A stretch of 64,000 nt of DNA from Gaiellasilicea sp035553355 (lineage in GTDB: Bacteria > Actinomycetota > Thermoleophilia > Gaiellales > Gaiellaceae), in the NCBI GenBank assembly GCA_035553355.1, contig DATMJW010000124.1, forward strand, positions 1-64,000, given 5' to 3'. The stretch's first letter is position 1; each line of letters opens with the position of its first letter. A model generated the notes under the pieces. The model saw only the letters and a list, made by a program, of their open reading frames with translations. It searched no databases and was not told where the DNA came from. Below are positions 24,765 through 33,618 of this stretch, one piece after another. A program made the position numbers and the translations under genes.

Positions 24765-26329
24765 GCGAGGCCCTTCGTCGAGCGGACGCCGCCGGACACC
24801 GGCGCACAGGCTGCGCCGAGCGCCCGACCGAGCGCCTTGAACGCCGCCTCCGCCACGTGGTGGTCGTCGCGGCCCGAGGACGAGACGTGGAGGGTGAATC
24901 CGCCCTGCAGCGCGAGCCGCTCGAGCGCGTGCGCGAGCAGCGACGTCGCCAGGCCGCCGACGCGCTCCCCGCCGAACGCAAGCTCGACCTCGGCGTGCGG
25001 CCGGCGCACCAGGTCGACGGCTGCGACCGCGCGCGCCTCGTCCATCGGCACCGTCGCGTCGCCGTAGCGCGCGACGCCGTCGCGGGAGCCGAGAGCCTGC
25101 GCGAGCGCGTCGCCGAGCGAGGCGAGGCAGTCCTCGGCCGTGTGGTGCTCGTCCACCGCGAGGTCGCCGCCCGCGACCAACTCGATGTCGAAGCCGGCGT
25201 GAAAGGCGCACAGGGTCAGCAGGTGGTCGAGGAAGCCGATCCCGGTCTCGATCCGCGCGCGGCCCGTGCCGTCGAGGTCGAGCGAGAGCCGCAGCGCCGT
25301 CTCGGTGCTGACCCGCGAGACGAACGCGGAACGACCGGCGCGCTCCGAGATCTCGGCGCCGAGTGCTCGGAGGAGGACGTCGTTCTCGCGCGGCCGCCGG
25401 AGCGTCACGCGTATCCCCTCACGGAAGATCCGCACGACGAGCCCCTGCGCCTCGAGCCGCTCGCCGAGCGGCTCCGCCGTCGGGATCCAGACGAAGTTCG
25501 TGGCCGTCGGCGGAGCGGCGTACCCCGTTGCCGCAAGGATCCTGCGCACGCGCTCGCGCTCCTCGACGACCTCGGAGACGTCGACGCGCGGGTCGCGCAA
25601 CGCTGCCGCCGCGATCGCGGCCGCAGGGCCGCTCACGTTCGCGGGGGGTCGGCGAAGCTCGAGCCCTCTCGCGACCGCGGGTGCGGCCACGGCGTAGCCG
25701 ACGCGGAGCGACGCGAACCCAAAGGCCTTCGAGAGCGTGCGCAGCACGATCACGTTCGGGTGATCGGGGATCAGCCCGAGGCACGTGACGCCCGCGAACT
25801 CGAAGTACGCCTCGTCGACGACGACCGCGGCATCGGGGTGCGCGGCGGCGAGCGCAGCGACCTCCTCCGGCTGCCGCACCTCCCCGGTCGGGTTGTTGGG
25901 GTTGCACACCCAGATCAGCGCCGCACCCGCGGGATCCGTCACGACCTCGCCGCCCTCGAGGAGCGTCGCGAGGCGGTAGACGGCGTACGTGGGCGGCGCG
26001 AGCGCCGCATGCAACCCGGGAGCGAGGTACGTCCGCGCGCAGAGCGCGATCAGGTCGTCGGCGCCGGCGCCGACGACGACCTGCTCCGAGGTGACGTCGC
26101 AGTAGGCGGCGGCGGCCTCGCGGAGCTCGCGGTACGTCCCGTCGGGGTACTCGTTCAGCCGCGCGAAGCTGTCGCCCAGCGGCAGCTGGGGGACGCCGGG
26201 GGCCGGCGGTGTGTTCTGGTCGAAACGCAGCACCTGCTCGGGGCGGAGGCCGTGCCGCGCGGCGACCTCCGCAGAGGACGGCGCCCACGCATAGGGCCGG
26301 AACTCCGACGGCAGCGGCCGCGCGATCAC
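24761..26329 (-). CDS. hisCB: Fused histidinol-phosphate aminotransferase / imidazoleglycerol-phosphate dehydratase
   Basis: Two histidine enzymes in one 522-residue chain without a stop between them. Residues 1-328 are HisC, a PLP aminotransferase with K201 in LRTLSKAFGF and the substrate-binding NPNNPTG. From about residue 333 it is HisB, a manganese dehydratase with the two HH motifs (DEHHTAED at 393-400 and DDHHVAEAAFKAL), ending STKG. The junction is short. Elsewhere HisC and HisB are usually separate neighbours in actinobacteria, and the E. coli HisB fusion is with a phosphatase. Overlaps hisD and hisH by four bases each. Confidence 0.93.
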   Translation of the reverse strand: MIARPLPSEFRPYAWAPSSAEVAARHGLRPEQVLRFDQNTPPAPGVPQLPLGDSFARLNEYPDGTYRELREAAAAYCDVTSEQVVVGAGADDLIALCARTYLAPGLHAALAPPTYAVYRLATLLEGGEVVTDPAGAALIWVCNPNNPTGEVRQPEEVAALAAAHPDAAVVVDEAYFEFAGVTCLGLIPDHPNVIVLRTLSKAFGFASLRVGYAVAAPAVARGLELRRPPANVSGPAAAIAAAALRDPRVDVSEVVEERERVRRILAATGYAAPPTATNFVWIPTAEPLGERLEAQGLVVRIFREGIRVTLRRPRENDVLLRALGAEISERAGRSAFVSRVSTETALRLSLDLDGTGRARIETGIGFLDHLLTLCAFHAGFDIELVAGGDLAVDEHHTAEDCLASLGDALAQALGSRDGVARYGDATVPMDEARAVAAVDLVRRPHAEVELAFGGERVGGLATSLLAHALERLALQGGFTLHVSSSGRDDHHVAEAAFKALGRALGAACAPVSGGVRSTKGLA

Positions 26330-27462
26330 GCGAGCTCCAGCGCCGCCGCGTGGTGCACGAACCCCTCGGCTCGAGCGAGCGGCAGCGCGACCGCCCGCGC
26401 AGCCACGAGATCGTCGGCGGCGACGACCTGCACCGGCTTGAGGAACGTCTCGAGGCCGATGCCGCCGCTGCCGCGCGCGAGGCCGCCGGTCGGGAGGACG
26501 TGCGTCGCGCCCGCCGCGTAGTCGCCGACCGCTGCCGACGTTCGCACGAACACCGTGCCGGCGTTCCGCATGCGCCGCGCGACGGTTTCGGCGTCCGCGA
26601 CCCAGAGCTCGAGATGCTCGGGCGCGTAGGTCTCCGCAGCCGCGAGCGCATCATCCAGAGAAGCCACGTCCCGAACAGACACGTTGCCATACCCGTCAAC
26701 AAGGCTAGCCACGGCTGCGGACAGATCGGGGTCGAGGCTGAGCAGGATCGCCTCGCTGTCGGGGCCGTGCTCGGCCTGAGCGAGGAGGTCGGCGGCGCAC
26801 CGTTCGGCGGACGCCGTCGCGTCGGCGACGAGCACGACCTCGCTCGGGCCGGCCGGCAGGTCGATCGCGCAGGAGCTCGACACGAGCAGCTTCGCGGCGG
26901 TCACCCAGCGGTTCCCGGGCCCGACGATCTTGTCCACCTTCGGAACGGTCTCGGTGCCGTACGCGAGCGCCGCCACCGCCTGCGCGCCGCCCACGGCGTA
27001 CACCTCGTCGAGCCCGAGCGCGGCCGCAGTCGCGAGCGTCGCCTCGGACGGGGACGGCGAGACGACGACGATCCGCTCCACCCCGGCGACCTGTGCCGGC
27101 ACCGCCGCCATCACGAGCGACGACGGGTACGCGGCGCGACCGCCCGGGACGTAGACCCCGACCGAGGAAAGCGGCAGCCACCGGCGCTCGGCGCGCACGC
27201 CCGGCACCGCCTCGACGGCCGTGTCCGGCGGGCGCTGCGGCTCGACGAACGCACGTACAGCGGCGGCCATCGCCCGCACGGCGTCGAGCAGCTCCTCGTC
27301 GAGCCGCGCCGCGGCGATGCGCTCGGCCGGGACGCGAAGCTCCGCCACCTCCCCGTCGAGCCGCTCGGTCCACTCGCGCAGCGCCGCGTCGCCGCGCTCG
27401 CGCACGTCCGCGACGATCTCGGCGACGCGCGACAGCACCTCCTCGAGGCCGGCGCCCCTCAC
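26326..27462 (-). CDS. hisD: Histidinol dehydrogenase
   Basis: Zinc enzyme oxidising L-histidinol to histidine in two NAD-dependent steps. 378 residues, about 50 fewer than typical, mainly at the N-terminus. The cofactor and zinc segments are present: VGPGNRWVTAAKLLV, GPSEVVLVAD, AQAEHGPDSEAIL and YAPEHLEL. The GTG start overlaps hisG by four bases, which argues that the short N-terminus is real. Confidence 0.95.
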   Translation of the reverse strand: MRGAGLEEVLSRVAEIVADVRERGDAALREWTERLDGEVAELRVPAERIAAARLDEELLDAVRAMAAAVRAFVEPQRPPDTAVEAVPGVRAERRWLPLSSVGVYVPGGRAAYPSSLVMAAVPAQVAGVERIVVVSPSPSEATLATAAALGLDEVYAVGGAQAVAALAYGTETVPKVDKIVGPGNRWVTAAKLLVSSSCAIDLPAGPSEVVLVADATASAERCAADLLAQAEHGPDSEAILLSLDPDLSAAVASLVDGYGNVSVRDVASLDDALAAAETYAPEHLELWVADAETVARRMRNAGTVFVRTSAAVGDYAAGATHVLPTGGLARGSGGIGLETFLKPVQVVAADDLVAARAVALPLARAEGFVHHAAALELA

Positions 27463-28349
27463 GGGACGAGACGCTCCACGGGGAGGACGAGGATCGACGA
27501 CGCCCCGGCCTCCTTGAGCGGCGAGAGCAGGTTCCAGAGGTCGTCCGCGTCGACCGCCGCATGGACGGCGATCTCACCCTCCGCAGCGAGGTTCAGCACG
27601 GACGGCGCGCCCATGCTCGGCAGGAGCGCCCGGATCGCCGGCAGCGCGGCCGCCGGCGCGTTCATCATCAGGTACCGCCGCCGGCGCGCTGCCACCACGC
27701 CGCCGAGCATCAGCTGCAGCCGCTCGACGAGCTCGCGCTTCTCGGCGACCGCGCGCTCGCTGCCGACCAGCACGGCCTGCGATTCGAGCAGCGTCCCCAC
27801 GAGCCGCAGCCCGTTCGCGCTCGCCGTCGAGCCGGTGGAGACGAGGTCGACGATCGCATCCGAGAGGCCGAGGCGAGGCGCCGCCTCCACCGAGCCGGAC
27901 ACCGGCACGAGCTCCGCCTCGACGCCCTCGCGCGCGAGGCACGCACGCGTCGACACCGGGTAGGCAGTCGCGACCCGCAGCCCGGCGAGGTCGGCGAGCG
28001 CCTGCTGCGGCGAGTCCTCCGGGACCGCCGCGGCGAGGCGACAGCGCGCGAAGCCGAGCTGCGCCAACTCGAGGACGTCCGCCTCCGTCTCGGCGACGAG
28101 GTTCGCGCCCGTGATCCCCAGGTCGACGACGCCGTCCTGGACGTACTCCGGGATGTCGTGGGCGCGAACGAGCAGGAGATCGACGGCCGCGTTCGTGCAC
28201 GGCACGAGCAGCGCCCGCTCCGTCGCCTCGAAGCTGAGACCGGCATCGGCACAGAGCCGCCGCGCCGGCTCGGCCATCCGGCCCTTCGAGGGGACGGCGA
28301 GCGTGAGCCTGCCGTCCGCGCCGGCCCGCGTGAACCCGTTCGAGCCCAC
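27459..28349 (-). CDS. hisG: ATP phosphoribosyltransferase, long form
   Basis: First committed enzyme of histidine synthesis (ATP + PRPP). At 296 residues it is the long form. The catalytic domains include AVPSKGRM near the start and the PRPP loop DLVSTGSTASANGL. A C-terminal regulatory domain (from about 215) for histidine feedback inhibition follows, so no HisZ is needed. It follows the YerC-type gene by one base in the same operon. Confidence 0.95.
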   Translation of the reverse strand: MGSNGFTRAGADGRLTLAVPSKGRMAEPARRLCADAGLSFEATERALLVPCTNAAVDLLLVRAHDIPEYVQDGVVDLGITGANLVAETEADVLELAQLGFARCRLAAAVPEDSPQQALADLAGLRVATAYPVSTRACLAREGVEAELVPVSGSVEAAPRLGLSDAIVDLVSTGSTASANGLRLVGTLLESQAVLVGSERAVAEKRELVERLQLMLGGVVAARRRRYLMMNAPAAALPAIRALLPSMGAPSVLNLAAEGEIAVHAAVDADDLWNLLSPLKEAGASSILVLPVERLVP

Positions 28350-28350
28350 G

Positions 28351-28677
28351 TCAGCCGCGCTTTCGCTTCGCGTGGACGCGCGCGAGCGCGATCCGGTAGC
28401 CGCCTGTGCCGTGGCGGAGCCACTGAGCGACCCGGGTGACGGTCGCGGTGCTCGTCGGCACCCGCTCGGCGATCTCGAGGTACGCGACGCCCTCGTCGAG
28501 CAGCTGCACGGTCTGCCAGCGATGGACGAGTGCCTCGAGCTCCGGGAGCGTGCAGAGGTCGCGCAGGAAGCGCTTCACCTCGTCGTCGCCGCGGAGCGAG
28601 CCGAATGCCGACGCGAGGGAGTCGAGCCCGTTCAGGGGCTCGACTTCACGCGTCGGCTCGGGGAGGACACCCGTCAT
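28351..28677 (-). CDS. TrpR/YerC-type transcriptional regulator
   Basis: Small helical DNA-binding protein of the TrpR superfamily, YerC/YecD type, 108 residues from the ATG at 28677. It has LRDLCTLPELEALVHRWQTV followed by the reader helices of a helix-turn-helix (EIAERVPTSTATVTRVAQWL), the conserved part of the family. It is the first gene of the his operon, so control of histidine genes, perhaps with a ligand, is a reasonable inference. ATG 28695 is an alternative start, but would place the three octamer repeats inside the gene. TAACAT lies eight bases before ATG 28677. Confidence 0.85.
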   Translation of the reverse strand: MTGVLPEPTREVEPLNGLDSLASAFGSLRGDDEVKRFLRDLCTLPELEALVHRWQTVQLLDEGVAYLEIAERVPTSTATVTRVAQWLRHGTGGYRIALARVHAKRKRG

Positions 28678-28685
28678 GCGCCGCC

Positions 28686-28709
28686 ATGTTAGCATGTTAA
28701 CGTGTTAGC
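28686..28709. promoter_or_regulatory. Divergent his operator/promoter with octamer repeats
   Basis: Three tandem octamers: ATGTTAGC, ATGTTAAC, GTGTTAGC, in an otherwise GC-rich region. The first supplies the minus-strand -10 TAACAT for the yerC-hisGD(CB)HF(IE) operon. TAGCAT (28690-28695) is the plus-strand -10 six bases before the hisA GTG. A regulator binding the repeats would block both promoters. The YerC-type protein encoded alongside is the obvious candidate. Confidence 0.55.
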
Positions 28710-29424
28710 ACGCAAGCACCTCACCATCTACCCGGCGATCGACGTCCTCGAGGGCCGCGTCGTCCGGCTGGAGCAGGGGGAGCGCACGCGCGTCACCGTC
28801 GAGGGAGGCGACCCGGTCGCCGCGGCGCTCGCGTTCGCCCGCGAGGGCGCCGAGTGGCTTCACCTCGTCGATCTCGACGGCGCCTTCTCCGCGCGCGGCT
28901 CGCTCGACCTGGTGCGTCGCGTCGCGGCCGCAACGCACGTACCGGTCCAGGTCGGAGGCGGGCTGCGGACGCTCGACGCCGTCGCCGCGGCGCTCGACGC
29001 GGGCGCCGCCCGTGCGATGGTCGGTACCGCGGCGACCGACCTCACCTTCCTGCGGACGGCCGCCGCCCGCTTCGGCGACCGGCTCGTCGTCGCGATCGAC
29101 GCCCGGGACGGACGCGTCGCCGTCGAGGGCTGGACGCGCGCGTCGGAGCTGTCGCCGGTCGACCTGGCGCACGCGTGTGCAGACGCAGGCGTCACGCGAC
29201 TCCTCGTCACCGCGACCCGGCGCGACGGCACGCTCTCCGGCCCCGACCTCGGCCTGTTGCGCGAGGTGCTCGCGGCGGGCGTTCCGGTCGTCGCCGCGGG
29301 CGGCATCGCGTCCCTCGACGACCTGCGCGCGCTCCGCGACCTCGGCTGCGAGGGCGCCGTGGCCGGGAGCGCGCTGTGGCGCGGCCGTTTCACCCTCGCC
29401 GAGGCGGTTAGCCTCGACGGATGA
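28702..29424 (+). CDS. hisA: ProFAR isomerase
   Basis: TIM-barrel isomerase of histidine synthesis (ProFAR to PRFAR). 240 residues, with catalytic Asp pair D14 (YPAIDVLEGRVVRL) and D134 (VAIDARDG), and phosphate loops GGG and AAGGIAS. No PriA-type evidence can be read from sequence alone, so activity in tryptophan synthesis remains open. GTG start directly after the octamer repeats, likely leaderless; divergent from the other his genes. Overlaps the next gene by four bases. Confidence 0.95.
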   Translation: MLARKHLTIYPAIDVLEGRVVRLEQGERTRVTVEGGDPVAAALAFAREGAEWLHLVDLDGAFSARGSLDLVRRVAAATHVPVQVGGGLRTLDAVAAALDAGAARAMVGTAATDLTFLRTAAARFGDRLVVAIDARDGRVAVEGWTRASELSPVDLAHACADAGVTRLLVTATRRDGTLSGPDLGLLREVLAAGVPVVAAGGIASLDDLRALRDLGCEGAVAGSALWRGRFTLAEAVSLDG

Positions 29425-30023
29425 GCGTTCGCTTCATCGACGAGATCGACGGCGCGGTCGGTTGGATCGAGGACGCGAAGCTGCAACGGACGGCACACGC
29501 GCTCGCGCACGAAGGGCGCGTCTGGCTGATCGACCCGATCGAGGGGGACGGCGTCGAGGAGCGCGTCCGCGCGCTCGGGGAGCCGGCGGGCGTTCTGCAG
29601 CTGCTCGACCGCCACAACCGCGACGGCGCCGCGTGGGCGGCCCGGCTCGGCGTCCCGCTGCACGTCGCTCCGACGGAGGTGGAAGGGACGCCGTTCAGCT
29701 TCCTGCCGATCGCGCGCCGCCGCTTCTGGAGCGAGGTCGCGCTCTGGTGGCCGGAGCGCCGGATCCTCGTCGCGGCCGACGCGCTCGGGACGATCCCGCA
29801 CTACTTCCGGCTCGCGGGCGAGCGGATCGGGGTCCACCCGCTGCTCCGCCTGACGCCGCCGCGCGCTCTCCGCGGCCTCGACCCCGAGCACGTGCTCGTC
29901 GGGCACGGCGAGGGCGTCCACGCCGGCAACACCGCCGCTGCGCTCGCCGATGCGCTCGCACACAGCCGGCGCCGGTTCGTACGCCTGCCGCTCGAGCTGC
30001 CGAAGCTGCGCACGCGGGTCTAG
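29421..30023 (+). CDS. Metallo-beta-lactamase-like protein lacking the metal motif
   Basis: 200 residues, translated from an ATGA overlap with hisA. The strand pattern (WLIDPIEGDGVEERV, then VLQLLDRHNRDGAAWAARLGVPLHVAP, then GTIPHYF and LVGHGEGVH near the end) resembles the metallo-beta-lactamase fold. However, the HxHxDH metal loop is replaced by DRHNRD, leaving only scattered His. It may be a non-catalytic or differently liganded relative. The fold call is my pattern reading, not a search result. Its stop shares the CTAG with the converging FO synthase stop. Confidence 0.55.
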   Translation: MSVRFIDEIDGAVGWIEDAKLQRTAHALAHEGRVWLIDPIEGDGVEERVRALGEPAGVLQLLDRHNRDGAAWAARLGVPLHVAPTEVEGTPFSFLPIARRRFWSEVALWWPERRILVAADALGTIPHYFRLAGERIGVHPLLRLTPPRALRGLDPEHVLVGHGEGVHAGNTAAALADALAHSRRRFVRLPLELPKLRTRV

Positions 30024-32371
30024 AGCGACGGCTGCGTGGCGGCGAGCCCCGGCCGGACGAGGCGCGGCGGGCGCTTCAGCCCGGCGTCGCGCACCGGCGG
30101 GTTCACCGGCTCGTCGAGCGGCGGCGCGCCGAACGAGCGCGCCCGCTGCTCCGCCGGCGCATCGCCGTACAGCGTCGTCCGCTGGCGCGGCACGCGCCCC
30201 GCGGCGCGGATGGTCGCCTCCATCGCCTCGGGCGGCATCTCCTGGCCGTGCGCCGAGCCGGCCGCGCGCGAGATCGACTCGTTCATGAGCGTCCCGCCGA
30301 GGTCGTTCACGCCCGCCCGCAACACCTCGGCGACCCCGGCAGGCCCGAGCTTCACCCACGACGCCTGCACGTTCTGGATCTCCGGATGGAGCGCGAGGCG
30401 CGCGACCGCGTGCACGAGCAGCGTCTCGCCGAACGTCGGCCCCGAGCGTGCCCGACCGCGGAGCCACATCGGCGCCTCCATGTGCACGAACGGGAGCGGC
30501 ACGAACTCCGTGAAGCCGCCCGACCGCCGCTGCTGCTCCTTCGCACGGAGCAGGTGACGCGCCCAGTGCAGCGGCGACTCCACGTGCCCGAACATCATCG
30601 TCACGTTCGAGCGCAGCCCAGCGCGGTGCGCGGCGGCGTGCACCGCGAGCCACTGCGCGGTCGTGATCTTGTCGGGACAGATCAGCGCACGCACCTCGTC
30701 GTCGAGGATCTCGGCCGCGGTGCCTGGGAGAGAGCCGAGGCCGAGGTCGCGCAGGCGGGTCAGGTAGGCGTCGAGCCCCACCCCGAGCGTCGCCGCTCCC
30801 TGCCATACCTCGAGCGCCGAGAACGCGTGGACGTGCAGCTCCGGCACGGCACCGCGGATCGCCTCGACGACGGAGGCGTAATAGTCGCCGGTGAACGCGG
30901 GGTGGATCCCGCCCTGGAGGCAGACCTCCGTCGCGCCGCGCTCCCACGCCTCGCGCGCGCGGCGGACGATCTCCTCGTGGGGGACGAGGTACGGCGCACC
31001 GCGGAGATTCGCGGCGAGCTTCCCCTTCGAGAAGGCGCAGAAGCCGCAGCGGAAGTAGCAGACGTTCGTGTACTGGATGTTCCGCGTGACGACGTAGCTG
31101 ACCTCGTCGCCGCACACCTCCCGCCGCAGCCGGTCGGCGGCGGCGAAGACCCGCTGCCGCTCCTCCCCGCGGGCGCGGAAGAGCCGCACGAGCTCCTCCT
31201 CCCCCAGCTCGTCGCGCGAGTCGACCGGGAGCGCGTCGCGCCGCACGACGAAGGGCGCCGGGCGCGCCTCGCCGGGGTGCCAGCCGTCCTCGCGGGCGAG
31301 GCCGAGCGCATCGGCCGCGCGAAGCGCGACCGGCAGCACCGCCTCGTCGAGCCACTGCGGCGAGAGGAAGGAGGGGTAGACGGGGAGCCGCGGCGCGAGC
31401 TCGAGCCCGCGCGAGCGTGTCGCTTCGGCGAGGCGGTCGCGATCCGGCCAGGGAGCCTCGGGGTTGACGTGGTCGATCGTCACCGGCGACACGCCGCCCC
31501 AGTCGTCGATCCCGGCGTCGAGGAGCCGCGGGAAGTCGTCGAAGGCGAGGTTCGGCGGTGCCTGCACCGCGACGTCGGCGGGCAGGACGATCCGCGCCGC
31601 CGCGATCGTCCAGAGGTGCTGCTCGAGGTCGGGCTCCGGGTGCGCCGCCATCCGCGTACCTGGCTTCGCGCGGAAGTTCTGGACGATGACCTCCTGCAGA
31701 TGGCCACCGCCCGCATGCACGGCGGCGAGCGTCGCGAGCGCGTCCAGCCGCTCGGCCCGCGTCTCGCCGATCCCGATCAGGATGCCGCTCGTGAACGGGA
31801 TCCGCAGGTCGCCCGCCGCCGCGATCGTCGCGACGCGAACGGCCGGGTCCTTGTCGGGAGACGCCCAGTGGGGGCCACCCTTCGCTGCGAGCCGGGTGGC
31901 CGTCGTCTCGAGCATGATCCCCATCGACGCAGCGACGGGCCGCAGCGCGGCCAGCTCCGCCCGCGTCATCACGCCGGGGTTCAGGTGCGGGAGGAGGCCG
32001 GTCTCGTCGAGCACGAGCTTCGCGACGCGCGCGAGGTACTCGAGCGTCGAGTCGCAGCCGAGCGAACGGAGCTCCTCGCGCGCGACCTTGTACCGGAGCT
32101 CCGGCTTGTCGCCCAGCGTGAAGAGCGCCTCGGTGCAGCCCGCCGCGGCTCCTGCACGCGCGACCGCCAGCACCTCGTCCTCCGACAGGTACGCGCGCTC
32201 GCCGCGCCGGGGCGGCCGCGCGAACGTGCAGTAGCCGCACACGTCGCGGCACAGCGTCGTCAGCGGGACGAAGACCTTCGGCGAGTACGTGACGAGGCCG
32301 TCGCCGCGCCTCCTCCTCCGCGCCGCCTCGAGCAGCTCGTCGAGCGACGCGTCGAGGAGTGCCGCCGTCAC
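30020..32371 (-). CDS. fbiC: FO synthase, CofG-CofH fusion (FbiC)
   Basis: Makes the deazaflavin chromophore F0 of coenzyme F420 from tyrosine and a flavin precursor. 783 residues with two radical SAM modules: CofG with C41, C45, C48 (CRDVCGYC) and CofH with C438, C442, C445 (CYFRCGFC). The fused form is typical of actinobacteria. The GTG at 32371 overlaps the stop of the upstream binding protein as GTGA, so it is translated as the last cistron of the ABC transporter operon. The much longer open frame upstream is a read-through of livM and livK sequence in another frame. An F420-type enzyme is encoded at 47825. Confidence 0.95.
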   Translation of the reverse strand: MTAALLDASLDELLEAARRRRRGDGLVTYSPKVFVPLTTLCRDVCGYCTFARPPRRGERAYLSEDEVLAVARAGAAAGCTEALFTLGDKPELRYKVAREELRSLGCDSTLEYLARVAKLVLDETGLLPHLNPGVMTRAELAALRPVAASMGIMLETTATRLAAKGGPHWASPDKDPAVRVATIAAAGDLRIPFTSGILIGIGETRAERLDALATLAAVHAGGGHLQEVIVQNFRAKPGTRMAAHPEPDLEQHLWTIAAARIVLPADVAVQAPPNLAFDDFPRLLDAGIDDWGGVSPVTIDHVNPEAPWPDRDRLAEATRSRGLELAPRLPVYPSFLSPQWLDEAVLPVALRAADALGLAREDGWHPGEARPAPFVVRRDALPVDSRDELGEEELVRLFRARGEERQRVFAAADRLRREVCGDEVSYVVTRNIQYTNVCYFRCGFCAFSKGKLAANLRGAPYLVPHEEIVRRAREAWERGATEVCLQGGIHPAFTGDYYASVVEAIRGAVPELHVHAFSALEVWQGAATLGVGLDAYLTRLRDLGLGSLPGTAAEILDDEVRALICPDKITTAQWLAVHAAAHRAGLRSNVTMMFGHVESPLHWARHLLRAKEQQRRSGGFTEFVPLPFVHMEAPMWLRGRARSGPTFGETLLVHAVARLALHPEIQNVQASWVKLGPAGVAEVLRAGVNDLGGTLMNESISRAAGSAHGQEMPPEAMEATIRAAGRVPRQRTTLYGDAPAEQRARSFGAPPLDEPVNPPVRDAGLKRPPRLVRPGLAATQPSL

Positions 32372-33609
32372 CGAGGCGGCGGTCCCCAGAGGCCGCCGAA
32401 CGTGTGCCAGCGCCCGCCCTGCCAGCGCTGCAGCACGACGTTCTCGACCGGGAACCCGTCGCCGCGGCCGGTGCGCACGACGATGCCCGGCAGGAGGAAC
32501 GGGTTCGCCGGATCGTTCAGCGTTCGCGCCGCCCGCATCACCTTCGCGCGCGTCGGCTGCGGCCCGGCGGCCCGCAGCACCCGCACGAGCTCGTGCGCGA
32601 CCGCCATGCCGTAGAGGTGGAAGACGTCGTCGGGCCGCGCGCGGGGGGCGTGCCGGCGAAGGACGTCGCGGTAGGTGCGGACGCCGGCGTCGTCGCGCCA
32701 GGTCGGATCGGTCGGGTCCTTGAGGTACGCGATCGAGATCGTCCGACCGAGGAGACCGGACGCGCCGCCGGCGGCGATCGTGCGCATCACCGTGGAGGCG
32801 TTCGACACCGCGTTCAGGAGCACGAGCGGCCTCCACCCGAGCTTCGTCGCGGAGACGTACGCCTGCGTCGCGAACTTCGGCGTCGCGAACACGGCGAAGA
32901 CGTCGGCTCCGGAGGCCTTCAGCTTCGCGACCTGCGACTGCACGTCGGCGTCCGCCACCTCGTACGACTGCGTCGCGACCACCCTCACGCTGGAGCGCGC
33001 GACGGCGCGGCGGAGCCCGGCGAGCAGGTCCTTCCCGTACTCGTCGTTCTGGAAGAGGACGCCGACGCGCGCACCGCGGCGCGTGCGGGCGAGGTACGTG
33101 CCGTAGATCGTCCCCTCGGTCGCGTAGCTCGGCTGGAACCCGAGCGTCCACGGATAGGCGGTGGCGTCGCGGCCGAACGTGGTCGCGCCCGAGGCGACGA
33201 AGAGCTGCGGCACCTTGCGCGCGTTCAGGTACGAGCGCACGGCGACGTTGTGCTCGGTGCCGAGCGAGTTGAAGACCGCGAAGACGCCGTCCTGCTCGAC
33301 GAGCTGCCGCGTCACCTGGACGGCGCGGCCGGGGTCGTATCCGTCGTCGAGATACCGGTACGAGACCGTGCGCCCGTGGACGCCGCCGCGCGCGTTCACG
33401 TGCTTCAGATACGCCTCGGCGCCGCGCGCGATCGACGCGTACGCGGAGGCCGGGCCCGTGAGCGGGGCCGTCCCGCCGACGAGGATCTCCGTCGGGGTGA
33501 CGCCCGGCTCGGCGGCGCCGGCGTCGGTGCGCGCGACCGCGCTGCCGAGGCCGACGGCGAGGGCCGTCGTGGCGGCCGCGAGCGCGGCGAGAACCGTCCT
33601 CGTGCTCAC
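32368..33609 (-). CDS. Branched-chain amino-acid type ABC transporter, substrate-binding protein
   Basis: Periplasmic-binding-protein class I fold (Peripla_BP_6), 413 residues. An export signal with a hydrophobic core (6-25) ending near VARTDA is followed by TEILVGGTAPLTGPASAY and GVHGRTVSYRYLDDGYDP. No lipobox Cys is visible, so anchoring is unclear. It lies immediately after livM. The ligand may be an amino acid or a carboxylate. A second, similar protein is encoded alone at 54766. Confidence 0.88.
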   Translation of the reverse strand: MSTRTVLAALAAATTALAVGLGSAVARTDAGAAEPGVTPTEILVGGTAPLTGPASAYASIARGAEAYLKHVNARGGVHGRTVSYRYLDDGYDPGRAVQVTRQLVEQDGVFAVFNSLGTEHNVAVRSYLNARKVPQLFVASGATTFGRDATAYPWTLGFQPSYATEGTIYGTYLARTRRGARVGVLFQNDEYGKDLLAGLRRAVARSSVRVVATQSYEVADADVQSQVAKLKASGADVFAVFATPKFATQAYVSATKLGWRPLVLLNAVSNASTVMRTIAAGGASGLLGRTISIAYLKDPTDPTWRDDAGVRTYRDVLRRHAPRARPDDVFHLYGMAVAHELVRVLRAAGPQPTRAKVMRAARTLNDPANPFLLPGIVVRTGRGDGFPVENVVLQRWQGGRWHTFGGLWGPPPR

Positions 33610-33618
33610 GCCTGCAGC

